Assembly: GCA_021784555.1 (NCBI GenBank)
Contig: JAJYHY010000013.1
Span: 1 to 47,940 of the forward strand
DNA length: 47,940 nucleotides
Direction: 5' to 3'
Source of the DNA: a bacterium
Lineage (GTDB): Bacteria; Verrucomicrobiota; Verrucomicrobiia; Limisphaerales; UBA8199
The notes below the pieces were generated by a model. It saw only the letters and a program-made list of their open reading frames with translations, made no database searches and was not told the origin of the DNA. Of the stretch, positions 1 to 9,600 are shown piece by piece (the first letter of the stretch is position 1; each line of letters opens with the position of its first letter). Position numbers and translations under genes: made by a program.

Positions 1-31
1 CCGCCTCAGACCGTTTTTCCCACGTCATTGA

Positions 32-107
32 GCATTTTTCATTAGGCATTGGGCATTGGGCATTGCCAATGAGTAATGCTAAATGCCCAATGCCTAATGA
101 AAAATGC
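32..107. repeat. Perfect 26-bp inverted repeat hairpin (family A, CATTAGGCATTGGGCATT words)
   Basis: Positions 32-57 and 82-107 are exact reverse complements (26 of 26), separated by 24 nt that repeat the same 7-nt words (CATTAGG, CATTGGG, CATT). The whole element would fold into one long hairpin. Related copies built from the same words lie at 30487-30577 and 37261-37338, so it is a dispersed family and not a one-off terminator. Confidence 0.9.
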
Positions 108-640
108 CGCTCCGCGCGACTCAGGCTCAAATCGCCCCGCCCTCGCCGCAGACGCCGCAGAATTTGACCTGTCCGGAAGATGTTTTGGAATTCAAGGACT
201 CTAGAGCCATGATGTTCCAGCCCGCCGAAACCCGGTTCCACCAGATCGAGAAGCGGCGCCGGCCAGCCGGGGTGGCGATCTCGCTCGCCTCACTCATCCT
301 CGCCGCGGCGGCCCCGCCATTGCGGGCACTTCGGGCGCCCGGCGCCCCATCACCGACAGGCCCCGTCTGCCGGAGCGACAGAGGACCTCGCCGCCCGGAG
401 CCGGGTCGCGGGTATGAACCACCAGCTTGTCCTTGGAGCTGGTATGCTCGCGGATGAGGGCGGCCATTTCTTTCGGAGTTGGGCGGACCTTGCAAAGTCC
501 GCCTGCCCGCTGCCAGCTCTCAAGAGTGGCAACGACTTTGGCCGTAACCGGGTTCTCGCCGATAGAGCGCCTGAAAAATGCCGATGAAGAGCCTGAAAAC
601 TCCCTTGCCCGCCGTCGGGCCAGCGACATAGGATGAGCGG
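108..640. other. Gene-poor stretch
   Basis: Short frames are open on both strands here, but none has a convincing start context, domain or bias. I see no repeat or RNA in it. It holds nothing I can name. Confidence 0.5.
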
Positions 641-802
641 ATGCGACTGTTTTCCAGGTTCCGGAGGAAACTGCGCAGGTTCGCCCGCAGTAATGAAACG
701 TCGATGTTTGTAGTGGTTTTTGTCATTCTTGCGTTAGGGATCGTTGCGCTCCTGATGTGGATGCTGACCAGCATCCGGTTTCGCGCTCATTATCACTATT
801 AG
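641..802 (+). CDS. Small membrane protein (53 aa), hypothetical
   Basis: This short frame encodes an Arg/Lys-rich, cytoplasmic-looking N-terminus (residues 1-17), then one strongly hydrophobic segment at about residues 22-43 (FVVVFVILALGIVALLMW core), then a short His/Tyr tail. A purine-rich AGGATGAG lies just before the ATG and could serve as ribosome binding site. The positive-inside pattern supports a single-pass inner-membrane protein. No family is recognised and function is unknown. It is short enough to be chance, but the combination of RBS, basic head and clean membrane helix makes it plausible. Confidence 0.45.
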   Translation: MRLFSRFRRKLRRFARSNETSMFVVVFVILALGIVALLMWMLTSIRFRAHYHY

Positions 803-970
803 ACATATCCCGGTCCTGAGCCAATCAGACTGGCTGGGCCATGCCCGAGATTTGCCCTCCGGCCTCGCACGTCAGCCAAACACCGACACCGCCGTGTCAC
901 GCGCGCCGACAAATTAACCGGACGCACCCCGATTCCGATTTCTGGGCCGCTTCTTCACGATAGGGGCGTT

Positions 971-2857
971 ATGCGGAACGTTATCAGTGTCGCCGCCTGT
1001 GTGCTGTTGCTGAGCTTGGCCGCCCCATCGGCCCTCGGGGACAGCACTAAGGAGTTCTCTGTCCAGCTTAGCGCGAGCGTGGAGGCCGTGCCGCCCGAGA
1101 TCACGCTGAACTGGCCCCAAGACACTTGCCTGACGCCGATCCGCTACACCGTTCACAGGAAGGCACTGAGAGACACGGCCTGGGGGCCGGGGATCCCCCT
1201 TCCAGGCACGGCCACAACCTACACCGATGATTCGGTAAGCCGCGGAGTCGGTTACGAATACGAGGTCGTCAAGACAACCGCCGAGTACACCGGCTACGGC
1301 TACATTTACTCGGCCATCGACCTCCCGCCGACTGAAGACCGCGGCAGACTCCTGCTTGTGGTGGACAGAACCTATGCAGCCCAACTCGCCAATGAATTGG
1401 ACCGGCTGCAACAGGACCTGGTCGGTGACGGCTGGACCGTCACGCGTATCGACGTGGGTCGCCACGATTCGGTTCCCAGCGTCAAGAGCCGCATCAAGGC
1501 CCTATACGAGCAAGACCCCGCCGACACCCAGGCCCTGTTCCTTTTCGGGCACGTTCCCGTGCCCTACTCCGGGGACATCGTCGAGGACGGCCACGCACCC
1601 AGCCACCAAGGGGCCTGGGCCTGCGACGGCTATTACGGCGACATGGACGGCGCCTGGACCGACAATACCGTCAATGACACCAACGCCGCGGACCCTCGCA
1701 ACCGCAACGTGCCCGGCGACGGCAAATTCGATCAGTCCTACTTCCCCGCCCCAATCAAGCTGATGGTCGGACGCGTCGATCTGGCCAACATGCCGGGGCG
1801 TCTGAGATGGGATGGTCCGCCGACGTTTCCCAGCGAGTTGAGCTTGCTGCGGAATTACTTGAACAAGGACCACGCCTACCGGCAAAAGCAGTTTGCCCTG
1901 CCCCAGCGAGCGATCGTTGGTGATTTCTTCGGAGTTCGGGACGGAGAGGCCTTTGCGGCCAGCGCGTGGCGCAATTTCGTCCCGTTCTTCGGCGCTCGCC
2001 ATGTGATCGAGGTATCCAAACCGGGGGCTTGGGTCACCACACTCAGAACTAACGCGGCTCTGTTTGCCTACGGCGGGGGTCCGGGTTGCTACAACAGCAT
2101 TGAGGGGCTGGGCAATTCGGATGGCTTCAACGACATCTTCACCACCGAAATGGTTTCGAACAACGTAAAAACGGTGTTTGCGCTCTTGTTCGGCAGTTGG
2201 CTGGGCGACTGGGATTCACAAGACAACATTCTCAGAGGGGTGCTGGCTCTGCCCAGTTACGGTCTGGCCAGCGCCCTGTCCGGTCGCCCCCACTGGTTCC
2301 TCCAGCACATGGCTTTGGGAGAGCCGATTGGGTTCGACGCGCGCCTGACCCAAAACAACGGCCCGAACGGATTATACCGCAGCGAGATTAACAATTGCGC
2401 CGGCGAGATTCATATCGCGTTGATGGGAGACCCGACGCTTCGGCTCCAAATGGTGGCGCCGCCCACCGGCCTAACCGCCTCCACCCTGGGCCTGGGGACT
2501 GACCTGGCCTGGAAGGCCTCCGCCGAACCGGTCATCGGTTATTACGTCTATCGCGCGCCAACGTCCAACGGCCCATTTTTACGCCTGACACCCGCGCCGG
2601 TCATCGGGACAAACTGCATTGCCGCCGCGGCCCCGGAATTCGACACGGGCACTTACATGGTCCGGGCGCTCAAGCTGGAGACCTCCGCCAGCGGCACCTA
2701 CTACAATCTGAGCCAGGGCGCGTTTGTGACGCCGCCACGCTTTGCGGCCACAAGCATTGCCGCAGCCACGCCGAGCGGGCGGCGGGCGCCGAGCGCGCGG
2801 ACCAAGGAAGCAAAAACAGCGAGAGCGCGAACCGGGAATGGCTCGCGCTCCACGTAA
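971..2857 (+). CDS. Secreted C25 (gingipain)-like protein with FN3-like domains
   Basis: The 628-aa product starts with a clear Sec signal peptide (residues 1-23, AxG cleavage before Asp24). An FN3-like segment (about 30-118) precedes a caspase/gingipain-like alpha-beta core (about 125-490). A second FN3-like segment (about 495-590) carries the WKASAEPVIGYYVYR pattern typical of FN3 strands. Within the core are a hydrophobic strand ending in LFGHVPVPYSG (His194), HAPSHQG (His208, His212) and YGGGPGCYNS (Cys373). A His/Cys dyad is the usual C25 active site, but which residues serve here is inferred. The last 40 residues are Arg/Ala/Ser-rich and may be non-native, for example after a late frameshift. 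It is a monocistronic gene followed directly by a palindromic repeat. Likely an exported or surface protein; its substrate is unknown. Confidence 0.7.
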   Translation: MRNVISVAACVLLLSLAAPSALGDSTKEFSVQLSASVEAVPPEITLNWPQDTCLTPIRYTVHRKALRDTAWGPGIPLPGTATTYTDDSVSRGVGYEYEVVKTTAEYTGYGYIYSAIDLPPTEDRGRLLLVVDRTYAAQLANELDRLQQDLVGDGWTVTRIDVGRHDSVPSVKSRIKALYEQDPADTQALFLFGHVPVPYSGDIVEDGHAPSHQGAWACDGYYGDMDGAWTDNTVNDTNAADPRNRNVPGDGKFDQSYFPAPIKLMVGRVDLANMPGRLRWDGPPTFPSELSLLRNYLNKDHAYRQKQFALPQRAIVGDFFGVRDGEAFAASAWRNFVPFFGARHVIEVSKPGAWVTTLRTNAALFAYGGGPGCYNSIEGLGNSDGFNDIFTTEMVSNNVKTVFALLFGSWLGDWDSQDNILRGVLALPSYGLASALSGRPHWFLQHMALGEPIGFDARLTQNNGPNGLYRSEINNCAGEIHIALMGDPTLRLQMVAPPTGLTASTLGLGTDLAWKASAEPVIGYYVYRAPTSNGPFLRLTPAPVIGTNCIAAAAPEFDTGTYMVRALKLETSASGTYYNLSQGAFVTPPRFAATSIAAATPSGRRAPSARTKEAKTARARTGNGSRST

Positions 2858-2864
2858 GACCTGA

Positions 2865-2938
2865 TTTGCCGGTGTCCCACGCGGGACATTACACCGGCAA
2901 ACCGGTTGTTTGTCCCACCTGGGACATGGCAAACCGGC
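2865..2938. repeat. Nested palindromes downstream of the C25-like gene
   Basis: TTTGCCGGTG (2865-2874) pairs perfectly with CACCGGCAAA (2892-2901) around a loop that is itself the palindrome GTCCCACGCGGGAC. A second, similar unit (GTCCCACCTGGGAC, then GGCAAACCGG) follows to 2938. It sits 7 bp past the stop codon of the upstream gene and 3 bp before the convergent gene's stop. It could act as a bidirectional terminator, but there is no T-tract and the doubled structure looks like a repeat element. Confidence 0.7.
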
Positions 2939-2940
2939 GT

Positions 2941-3513
2941 CTAAAAGACCACCCTGATGCCCGCCCTCAAGAGCAGTTTGTCCGTGCTAATGTCCGGCCA
3001 CATATAGCGGCCGTCGATGAAGAAACCGGTCACCGGGCTCATCCGGACTTCGAGGCCGATACCGGCGTCGCCGAACCATTCCCATGACGGATCAAACCCT
3101 CTGCCGCCACCGCCAAAGATGTACGGCGCGATTCCAGCGGATTGGATGGGCCAGCGCGCGATCAAGTTCCCGTCCAGCGAGTCGATAAAACTTCCGCCGT
3201 TATCGGGGATGTTAATGTCCCCGCCGATGCCCAGTTGCGGTATGAAGAAATAGTTCAAACCCACACCCCCGCCCCATTTCCCGTGCCGAATATTGGTGTC
3301 AAACAGGTGCTCTATATTCCGCTCCGGATTGAGATAACTGCCGAACAGGTCCAGCGATAACTCGCGGGAGGTGAAGGTGGCGCCTTCGCCGCGTTGATAG
3401 GCCATGTGGCTGTTAATCCAGCTAGTGGTCGCCATTGATTGGGCCGAAACCTGGGTCAGTGGCGCCGCCAAGACCAGGGTGGTTAGTAATCGAACGATTG
3501 TTCTTTTTGTCAT
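2941..3513 (-). CDS. Outer-membrane beta-barrel protein
   Basis: The 190-aa product has a Sec signal peptide (about 1-24, ending VSAQ). The rest alternates polar and aromatic or Gly residues in amphipathic strands (GVGLNYFFIP, GIGGDINIP, APYIFGGGGRGFD, GFFIDGRYMW) and ends in a terminal Phe (RVVF). This is the pattern of small OmpA/OmpX-like eight-stranded barrels, and the C-terminal aromatic residue is the usual BAM recognition signal. It is probably anchored in the outer membrane; its ligand cannot be read. It reads toward the convergent C25-like gene and lies downstream of the DUF883 operon, separated by about 70 bp. Confidence 0.7.
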   Translation of the reverse strand: MTKRTIVRLLTTLVLAAPLTQVSAQSMATTSWINSHMAYQRGEGATFTSRELSLDLFGSYLNPERNIEHLFDTNIRHGKWGGGVGLNYFFIPQLGIGGDINIPDNGGSFIDSLDGNLIARWPIQSAGIAPYIFGGGGRGFDPSWEWFGDAGIGLEVRMSPVTGFFIDGRYMWPDISTDKLLLRAGIRVVF

Positions 3514-3581
3514 ATATGTTTTGGTTTATTGGGATTCAGTCTAACGAATTGGCCGGATCTCTCCGGCCATAAAGTGAGGGC

Positions 3582-3947
3582 TCACTCGACAGGCGCGCGC
3601 GAACGCCCCCGGGCCAGGCCAGCGAGTCCGGTCCGGCGCAAACGGCGCCCCAGGAAGACTTCCAATAGCGGCGCAAGCATCTTGTAAAGGCTCCAGGCCT
3701 TGACCAGCTTTCCAACGAGCGTTCGGGACCGGAGCCGAGGTTTGCGTGGAACGGCGCCCGCGATGGCCGCGCCAATGGCCAGGAACGGCTCGAGCTTTCT
3801 CAGGACCGAGACCTTGCTCTTGAGACGCGCCCCATGGACTCGCAGGTTGTAGAAATCGACGGCTAGCGCCTGCCGGTAAATATCGCTTTCCGCGATTAAC
3901 GCCCGCTTCTTTGCCTCCAATTCTTCTACTTTAAAGAATCGAGCCAT
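3582..3947 (-). CDS. Small hypothetical protein, third gene of a YqjD/YqjE-type operon
   Basis: The 121-aa product starts at MARFFKVEELEAKK, overlapping the 3' end of the holin-like gene by 22 nt, which indicates translational coupling. The first half is charged and helical (possible coiled coil to about residue 50). A short hydrophobic stretch follows (FLAIGAAIAGA, about 55-65), then a very basic tail. The position matches the small third gene (yqjK) of yqjDEK operons, but I see no sequence identity that settles this. The role is probably structural at the inner membrane. Confidence 0.6.
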   Translation of the reverse strand: MARFFKVEELEAKKRALIAESDIYRQALAVDFYNLRVHGARLKSKVSVLRKLEPFLAIGAAIAGAVPRKPRLRSRTLVGKLVKAWSLYKMLAPLLEVFLGRRLRRTGLAGLARGRSRAPVE

Positions 3948-4306
3948 TCGCGGTCTTTCTCGACCTCGTGCAGGGTTTCGGAAAAGGGCTGGTCCTGGAG
4001 CAGCGTTTTGAGGACAAACCAGGCTCTCACGGCTCCTGCCAGATACAAGATGGTGAACCCCCCGGTCACATAGGGTCGCCATGCCGGCGGGAACAGGAAG
4101 ATAACCGTTGCCGTCAGAAGCATCGCCGCCATCATGACCAAAAACGCCAGGCTCACTCCCCACATCAGCACCTCGGCGGCGCGGAGCCGCTCCTCCTGCC
4201 ATTCGACCGAAAGCAACTCGACACGGTTCCTGAGCAACCCCAGGCACGTCTCCCCCATGCGGTGGAGCACGCCGCCCAGGCCGGGCCGATGAGTGTTGCC
4301 GGACAT
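3926..4306 (-). CDS. Phage-holin-superfamily / YqjE-like membrane protein
   Basis: The 126-aa protein begins with an amphipathic helix (LLRNRVELLSVEWQEERLR, about 25-43). Two transmembrane helices follow (about 47-72 and 80-101), with the polar tail ending DREWLDSLK. This is the architecture of the YqjE / actinobacterial phage holin III-6 family, whose members are usually chromosomal envelope proteins and not lysis genes. It sits between a DUF883 protein (20 bp upstream) and the small basic gene that overlaps its end, giving a three-gene operon. No phage gene is near it. Confidence 0.75.
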   Translation of the reverse strand: MSGNTHRPGLGGVLHRMGETCLGLLRNRVELLSVEWQEERLRAAEVLMWGVSLAFLVMMAAMLLTATVIFLFPPAWRPYVTGGFTILYLAGAVRAWFVLKTLLQDQPFSETLHEVEKDREWLDSLK

Positions 4307-4329
4307 TGGTTGCTTGCCCTTGGGGGGCT

Positions 4330-4641
4330 CTATCGGCGGTTAAGGAGGATCCCGATGAGCATCCCGGCGCCGAAGGCCATTCCCAGCGCCTGGTACGGGT
4401 ATTCACGCACCGCGCGGTCGGTAGCGCGGGCGCCTCGAGCGGCGCCCTCTTCAAGACGCTTTTGCGTCTGACGCGCCACTTCCAGGGCGGCCGCCAATCG
4501 CTCGCGCGCTGCCGCCCCGCTCTCGCTAAGGGTCTGAGCGCCGGCTTTGAGCAATTCCTCGCCATCCTGAACCACGGCCTTCAAATCGCGCAGCAATCTC
4601 TCGGTTGATTCTTCGATTTCCTCAGGTGATCGGCTTTCCAT
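4330..4641 (-). CDS. DUF883 (YqjD/ElaB-like) membrane-anchored protein
   Basis: The 103-aa product is an almost uninterrupted charged helix (Glu/Arg/Ala-rich, about 1-78) with a single C-terminal membrane anchor (about 84-100) containing the Gly-rich GMAFGAGMLIGILL and ending NRR. This matches the DUF883 family; the E. coli members YqjD and ElaB are C-tail-anchored, ribosome-associated, stationary-phase proteins. It is first in the operon with the YqjE-like gene. Paired palindromes about 70-100 bp upstream of its start could be its control region. Confidence 0.8.
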   Translation of the reverse strand: MESRSPEEIEESTERLLRDLKAVVQDGEELLKAGAQTLSESGAAARERLAAALEVARQTQKRLEEGAARGARATDRAVREYPYQALGMAFGAGMLIGILLNRR

Positions 4642-4710
4642 ATAATCGGTCGAGCATTGATGGTCTCCAGGACGAGCGCCATCAGACCAGACTTTCTCTT
4701 ATAGTACAAC

Positions 4711-4745
4711 GGTGACTTTCACCCAAACTATAGGGTGCTTCACCC
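4711..4745 (-). promoter_or_regulatory. Two adjacent operator-like palindromes upstream of the DUF883 operon
   Basis: Read on the minus strand, GGGTG-AAG-CACCC (4733-4745) and GGTGA-AAG-TCACC (4711-4723) are two perfect 5-bp-arm palindromes with the same AAG spacer, 9 bp apart. Just downstream lies TACTATAAG, a possible -10. The equal geometry suggests a dimeric regulator bound twice. The regulator is unknown, and stress-type control would fit DUF883 genes. Confidence 0.4.
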
Positions 4746-4835
4746 ACAAACTGCTACACCAGTCTCGAAACGCCGCACACTTTGCGGAATCTGCCCGCCG
4801 TAGTCAAGCGCCGGACGCACTGTTCAGCTTGACAC

Positions 4836-5924
4836 CTATATTGTTCCCAATGGCAAACGGACGGTAACGGTCGTTCGTTGGCTTGGCACGGAGTCGATTC
4901 GAATGGTTCCGTTGTGCGCCGAAAGGATCCACTGCGCGATGCTCAAGCCCAGGCCGCATCCATCCACGGCATCACTGTGCGCCGGGTCGCCCCGAAAGAA
5001 GCGGTCAAAAACGCGCGGCAAAACCTCCGCCGGGATTCCTGGACCGCTGTTGGCGATGGTGAATTCCGCCATCGCACCCGTTCTCTGCAAAGCCATGATA
5101 ACCCAACCGCCCTGGGTGTTGTACTTGATGGCGTTGTCCACCAGATTCAGCAAGAGTTGGCGCAGGCGATGCCCGTCGCCATTGACGGTCATGTCTTCGC
5201 ACGTCGCCAGCTCCACACGAATACCCTGCGGCTCGGCAAGTATCTGGGCATCGGCGAAACTGTCTCGAAAGACCTCATCAAGGCGGACGGGCGCCATCGC
5301 CAATGCCACCATGCCCGCATCCGCCTTGGCCAGAAGCGTCAGGCCGTCCACGATTCGCGAAATCCTTCGCAATTCGTCGAGCTGGCCGGCGTGGTATTCG
5401 CGGTCGGCGGGTGTCAACGACGCATCCTGCGTCTTCGTTTCGGCCTCGCCACAGAGAATCGTCAAGGGCGTCTTCAACTCGTGCGAGGCGTGTAACGTGA
5501 ATTCGCGGATGCGATTGAAGGAATCGTCCAACCTCGCGAGCATGCCGTTGAAAACCTCCGCAAGCTGATCGAGTTCGTCGCCGTTGGCGGTGCGCGGAAG
5601 ACGGTCATTCAGATTGTGAGCCGTGATCTTTCCGGCGGCCCGGGCCAAACCGGCGACGGGCGCCAGCGACTTGTGCATGAGCCACCAGCCGCCGGCCAGC
5701 GCCAGCAGTGCCGCCGGTATGGCGCACCAGAGCACAATCCCCGTGACGTCCTCGAAAACGTCGTCGGAACGGTCCCGCCTCCTTCGGTCAAGGTTCTCGT
5801 GGTGCCGGCGGGCCCAGTGGCGCGGTTCGATGACCAGCTCATTGTAGAGCAGCACGCCCATCAACATCAGCGCGGCAAACATGATGGCGGCGTACCAGAG
5901 GCTGAGCCGGGCGCGGATGGTCAT
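4836..5924 (-). CDS. Sensor histidine kinase of the efflux operon (CusS-like)
   Basis: The 362-aa product has TM1 (about 9-29), a very short periplasmic loop (about 30-59) rich in His and Arg, and TM2 (about 60-83). A HAMP domain (to about 138) leads to the dimerisation/phosphoacceptor box ASHELKTPLT with His148, the N box LVDNAIKYN, and the G boxes NSGPGIP and GCGLGLSIA of the ATPase domain. All catalytic motifs look intact. It overlaps the response regulator by 4 nt and is last in the RND efflux operon, so it probably senses a substrate of that pump. The loop is too short for a classical CusS metal-binding domain, so the signal may be membrane-borne; this is inference. Confidence 0.88.
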   Translation of the reverse strand: MTIRARLSLWYAAIMFAALMLMGVLLYNELVIEPRHWARRHHENLDRRRRDRSDDVFEDVTGIVLWCAIPAALLALAGGWWLMHKSLAPVAGLARAAGKITAHNLNDRLPRTANGDELDQLAEVFNGMLARLDDSFNRIREFTLHASHELKTPLTILCGEAETKTQDASLTPADREYHAGQLDELRRISRIVDGLTLLAKADAGMVALAMAPVRLDEVFRDSFADAQILAEPQGIRVELATCEDMTVNGDGHRLRQLLLNLVDNAIKYNTQGGWVIMALQRTGAMAEFTIANSGPGIPAEVLPRVFDRFFRGDPAHSDAVDGCGLGLSIAQWILSAHNGTIRIDSVPSQRTTVTVRLPLGTI

Positions 5925-6601
5925 GGGGCCTCCTTCAGGACATAGCCGATGCCGCGGACGGTGTGCAACAGTTTCAGTTCCGAGTCGGCGTCAATCTTTT
6001 GGCGAAGCCGCTTGATATAGACATCCACCAGGTTTGTGCCCGGATCGAAGTGGTACTCCCAGACCTTTTCCAAAATGGCCATGCGCCCGCAAATGCGTCC
6101 TGCCGAGCGCATGAGAAACTCGAGCAGGCGATATTCGCGAATGGTCAACTCGATCCGGCGGCCGCCCCGCCAGGCTTCGTGACTCACCGTATCGAGAGTC
6201 AAATCAGCCACGCGCAGCACGGTGGATTTACTTTCGCTGCCGCGGCGCGTCAGCGCGCGCACGCGAGCCACTAGCTCCACCAACTCAAACGGCTTGGGCA
6301 AATAGTCCTCGGCGCCGGCGTCAAGCCCCTCGACCCGTTCGTTGAGTTCACCCCGGGCGGAAAGCAAAAGAACGGGCGTGTTATTCTTGCGCTCACGCAA
6401 CTGCCGCAGCACGCTCAGGCCGTCGCGGCCCGGCAGCATGATATCAAGCACAATGCCGTCGTAGGGCGTGGCAGTGGCGACCGCCAGCGCCTCCTGGCCG
6501 TTGCCGCAGACATCCACGGCAAAGCCTTCAGTCTGGAGAGCCTTTCGCACAAACGAGGCCGTTTTCGTTTCGTCTTCAACCAGGAGAATGCGCATGGGCA
6601 T
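5921..6601 (-). CDS. OmpR-family response regulator (CusR-like)
   Basis: The 226-aa protein has a receiver domain (1-120) with the acidic pocket Glu9/Asp10/Glu11, phosphoacceptor Asp53 (GIVLDIMLPG) and Lys103 (YLPKPF). A winged-helix DNA-binding domain follows (about 130-224, ending HTVRGIGYVLKEAP). Its stop codon overlaps the kinase start by 4 nt, so the two are translationally coupled. It lies 48 bp after the RND pump gene, so the pair is cotranscribed with the pump and probably autoregulates the operon. The CusR/CopR resemblance is to the family; the inducer is not known. Confidence 0.88.
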   Translation of the reverse strand: MPMRILLVEDETKTASFVRKALQTEGFAVDVCGNGQEALAVATATPYDGIVLDIMLPGRDGLSVLRQLRERKNNTPVLLLSARGELNERVEGLDAGAEDYLPKPFELVELVARVRALTRRGSESKSTVLRVADLTLDTVSHEAWRGGRRIELTIREYRLLEFLMRSAGRICGRMAILEKVWEYHFDPGTNLVDVYIKRLRQKIDADSELKLLHTVRGIGYVLKEAP

Positions 6602-6649
6602 TACTCGGCCGCCATTTTGGCCGAATCGTTGTACAAAGGTAACCGAGAT

Positions 6650-9600
6650 TCATACCGCGGGTGCGGGTTCAGGGTGCCTGCTGACAAATCGAAGATGCAT
6701 CCGCATCAGCAGAAGATAAACCACTGGTGTCGCGATGAGCGAGAGCAGCACGGAAATAAACAGCGCGCCGATGACGGCGATGCCCAGCGGTTGGAGCATT
6801 TGCGCGCCCGTGCCGGCGCCGTAAGCCAGCGGCAACATGCCCAGCGCCGCCGCCAGCGAGGTCATCAGCACCGGCCGCAAACGGCGAAGGCCCGCCTGCA
6901 CGAGCGATTCAATCATTTCCACACCTTGCGCCCGCAATTGCTGGAAATAATCAAGCACCAGGATGCCGTTCTTAGCGACGATTCCCACGCCGATGATCAT
7001 GCCCAGGTAGGAGATGATATTGAGCGAAACGCCGGTCAGCCACAGCGCCGCCAAGGCGCCGAACAACGCCAGCACGGAGCCGAAGACAATCGCAATCGGC
7101 TCGTAAAATGAACGAAACTCAATCAGCAGCACAGTGAACACCAGCAGGATGGCCGAGAGCAACACCGTCAGTAAATTGCGGAAGGATTGCTGTTGCTGCT
7201 GATACAGCCCCCCGTATTCCACCGAGCCTGCCGGCAGCCAGTTGTCCCGGCTCAACCTGGCCTGGACTTCCCTCATGGCCGTGCCGAGGTCAACGCCCTC
7301 CAGTCGCGCGACCACCATGTCCTCCTGCCGCCAATCCTTGCGGTTCAGTTCCGACTCGCTCGGCGCCACGCTCACGTCGGCCACCTGCCCCAGCCGCACG
7401 AGGGCGCCATCAGGGGTGCGGAGGGGCAAATTGCGAAGCTTGGCGATGGTATCGACGGTTTTCGGCTCCGCCAGGACCCGGATGTTCACGATGCGGTCGC
7501 CTCGAAGCACGTAGGAGGACACCCGGCCGAGCAGCGCCGTGTTGACCGCGTTGGCGATGTCTTGCGCGGCGAGGCCAAAGCGCTCGGCATCCACGGGCCG
7601 CACGCGCAGGTCGATCGACGGCCCGGTCAGCGTCAGCCCGTCAAACGTGTCCACGACGCCGGGGATTTTCTTGATTTGCGCCTCGACGCGCGGCGCGTTC
7701 GCCTCCAGCCACGCCAAATCGGGTGAATACAGATAAATTTGGATCGGGTCCGGCGCCATCTGTAAATCGCCGATCAGGTCCTCCAGGTAGCCGTGGAAAT
7801 CCCAACGGATCATCGGGAACCGCCGGTTGAAATCGTGGCGCATCTCGGCAATGACTTCGTCGGTTGAATGTTTCCGGCTGGCCTTGAGTTTGATCAAATA
7901 ATCGCCGCGATACGGCTCGGTGATGAACGGTCCCAGTTGGGTGCCCAACCGGCGAGAATAACCTTCCACGTCCGGATTAGCCTTGATGCTTTGTTCGGCC
8001 TCGTCAAGGACGCGCGCGGCTTCGGCGAGGCTGGTGCCCGGATTTGCGTTGTAATCCATCACGAATCCCCCCTCGTCGAAGGCCGGCAGAAAGTTCGTCT
8101 CCAAGTGCCGGAAAACAAAAAGGCTGCAAACGAAAATGAGCGCGCACGCCAGCACCGCCAGCCACGCGTGCCGCAACGCCCAGCGGACGGCGGCTTCGTA
8201 AATGCGGAGCACCGGTCGCAACACAAAACCGGCCTCTTCGCCGGTCGAGGCCGCTTTGGTCCGGCCGCGAATCAGCCATCCGGCCAGCGAGGGGGTCAGC
8301 GTGACCGCCAGCAGCAAGGAGACCAGCAGCGCCACCACCATCGTCATCCCCAGCGCGCGGAAGAACACGCCCGCCATGCCGCTCAGATAGGCCAGCGGCA
8401 GAAACACGACTACGGGCGTCAGCGTCGAGCCGATGAGCGCGGTGAGGATCTCGCCCATCGCTTGGTGAATGCACTGCAAACGCGGCCCGCCCGCCGCCAA
8501 CCGGTGGCACATCGCCTCCACCACGACGATGGCGTTGTCAATGATCAGCCCGATGGATGCGGCGATGCCGCCCAGCGTCATCATGTCAAAGCTCATGTTC
8601 ATGAGATACATGAGGACGATCGTAATCAGCACGGAGATCGGGATGGTGACGATGGCCGTCCAGACGCTGCCCCAGCTCTTCAGGAAGAAATAAAGAATGA
8701 AGACCGACAGAATCAGCCCGAAGATGATGGCGTCCCAGACGCTGCCCACTGAGTCGCGCACGAATTGCGACTGGTCGTAGAAGAAGGCCATGCGCATGTC
8801 CGGCGGCAGTTGCCGGCGTAATTGTGCCATGTCCTCTTTGAGCTTCGCGGCGATTTGCAGGATGCTGGCGCCGGGCTGGCTTTCAATGTTGAACAGCACC
8901 GCGCGGCGGCCCTGGGCCGTGATGTCGGTGAAAGCCGGCGCCGGCCCGCGCTCCACGGTCGCGATGTCCCGCACGCGGATGGGATGGCTGCCCCTGACCG
9001 CGAGTACCACGTTGCCGATGTCCGCCGGCGAATGCACGCGGCCATCCACCATTGTCAGGTAGAGGTGATAATTCTCCACAATCATGCCGGCGGAGGCGAT
9101 GAGGTTGTTCTTCGTCAGCGCACCACTCACGTCCGACAAGGCCAGGTGGGCCGCCTGCAATTTCAGCGGGTCCACCACGACGTGGAATTCCGGCTCGTAG
9201 CCGCCCAGGATGTCCACCGCCGCGACGCCGGGGATTTGCAGGAACATCGGCTTGATGGTGTAGGTCGCGGTGTTCCACAAATCCATCTGGTTGCGCGTGG
9301 AGCTGGTAAGGCTGATGCCGATGATGGGATAGCTCAACGAAAAGGCCACCCGCGAGACGTCGGTGGACGCGGTAGCCGGCAGGTCGCTGCGGATTCCCGA
9401 CAACCGGCCCATCACATAAAGTTCCGCGCGCTCCATGTCCGTGCCCCAGTTGAAAATCACGTTGATAGCCGCCGAGCCGCGCATCGTGGACGATTGCACG
9501 GACACGACGCCCGGAATGCTCTTCATTACCTCCTCGATGGGTCGCGTGATGGCGGCTACCATCTCGTTCGCCGGCATGATGCCGTTGCTCACCATAACCA

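Noticed and set aside
104..629. Frames of 60-122 aa on both strands
   Set aside because: Overlapping, Pro/Arg-rich, no start context or known motif.
3926..4306. Prophage lysis gene (holin)
   Set aside because: It sits in a DUF883/YqjE-type operon, far from the head module, and family members of this class are usually chromosomal.
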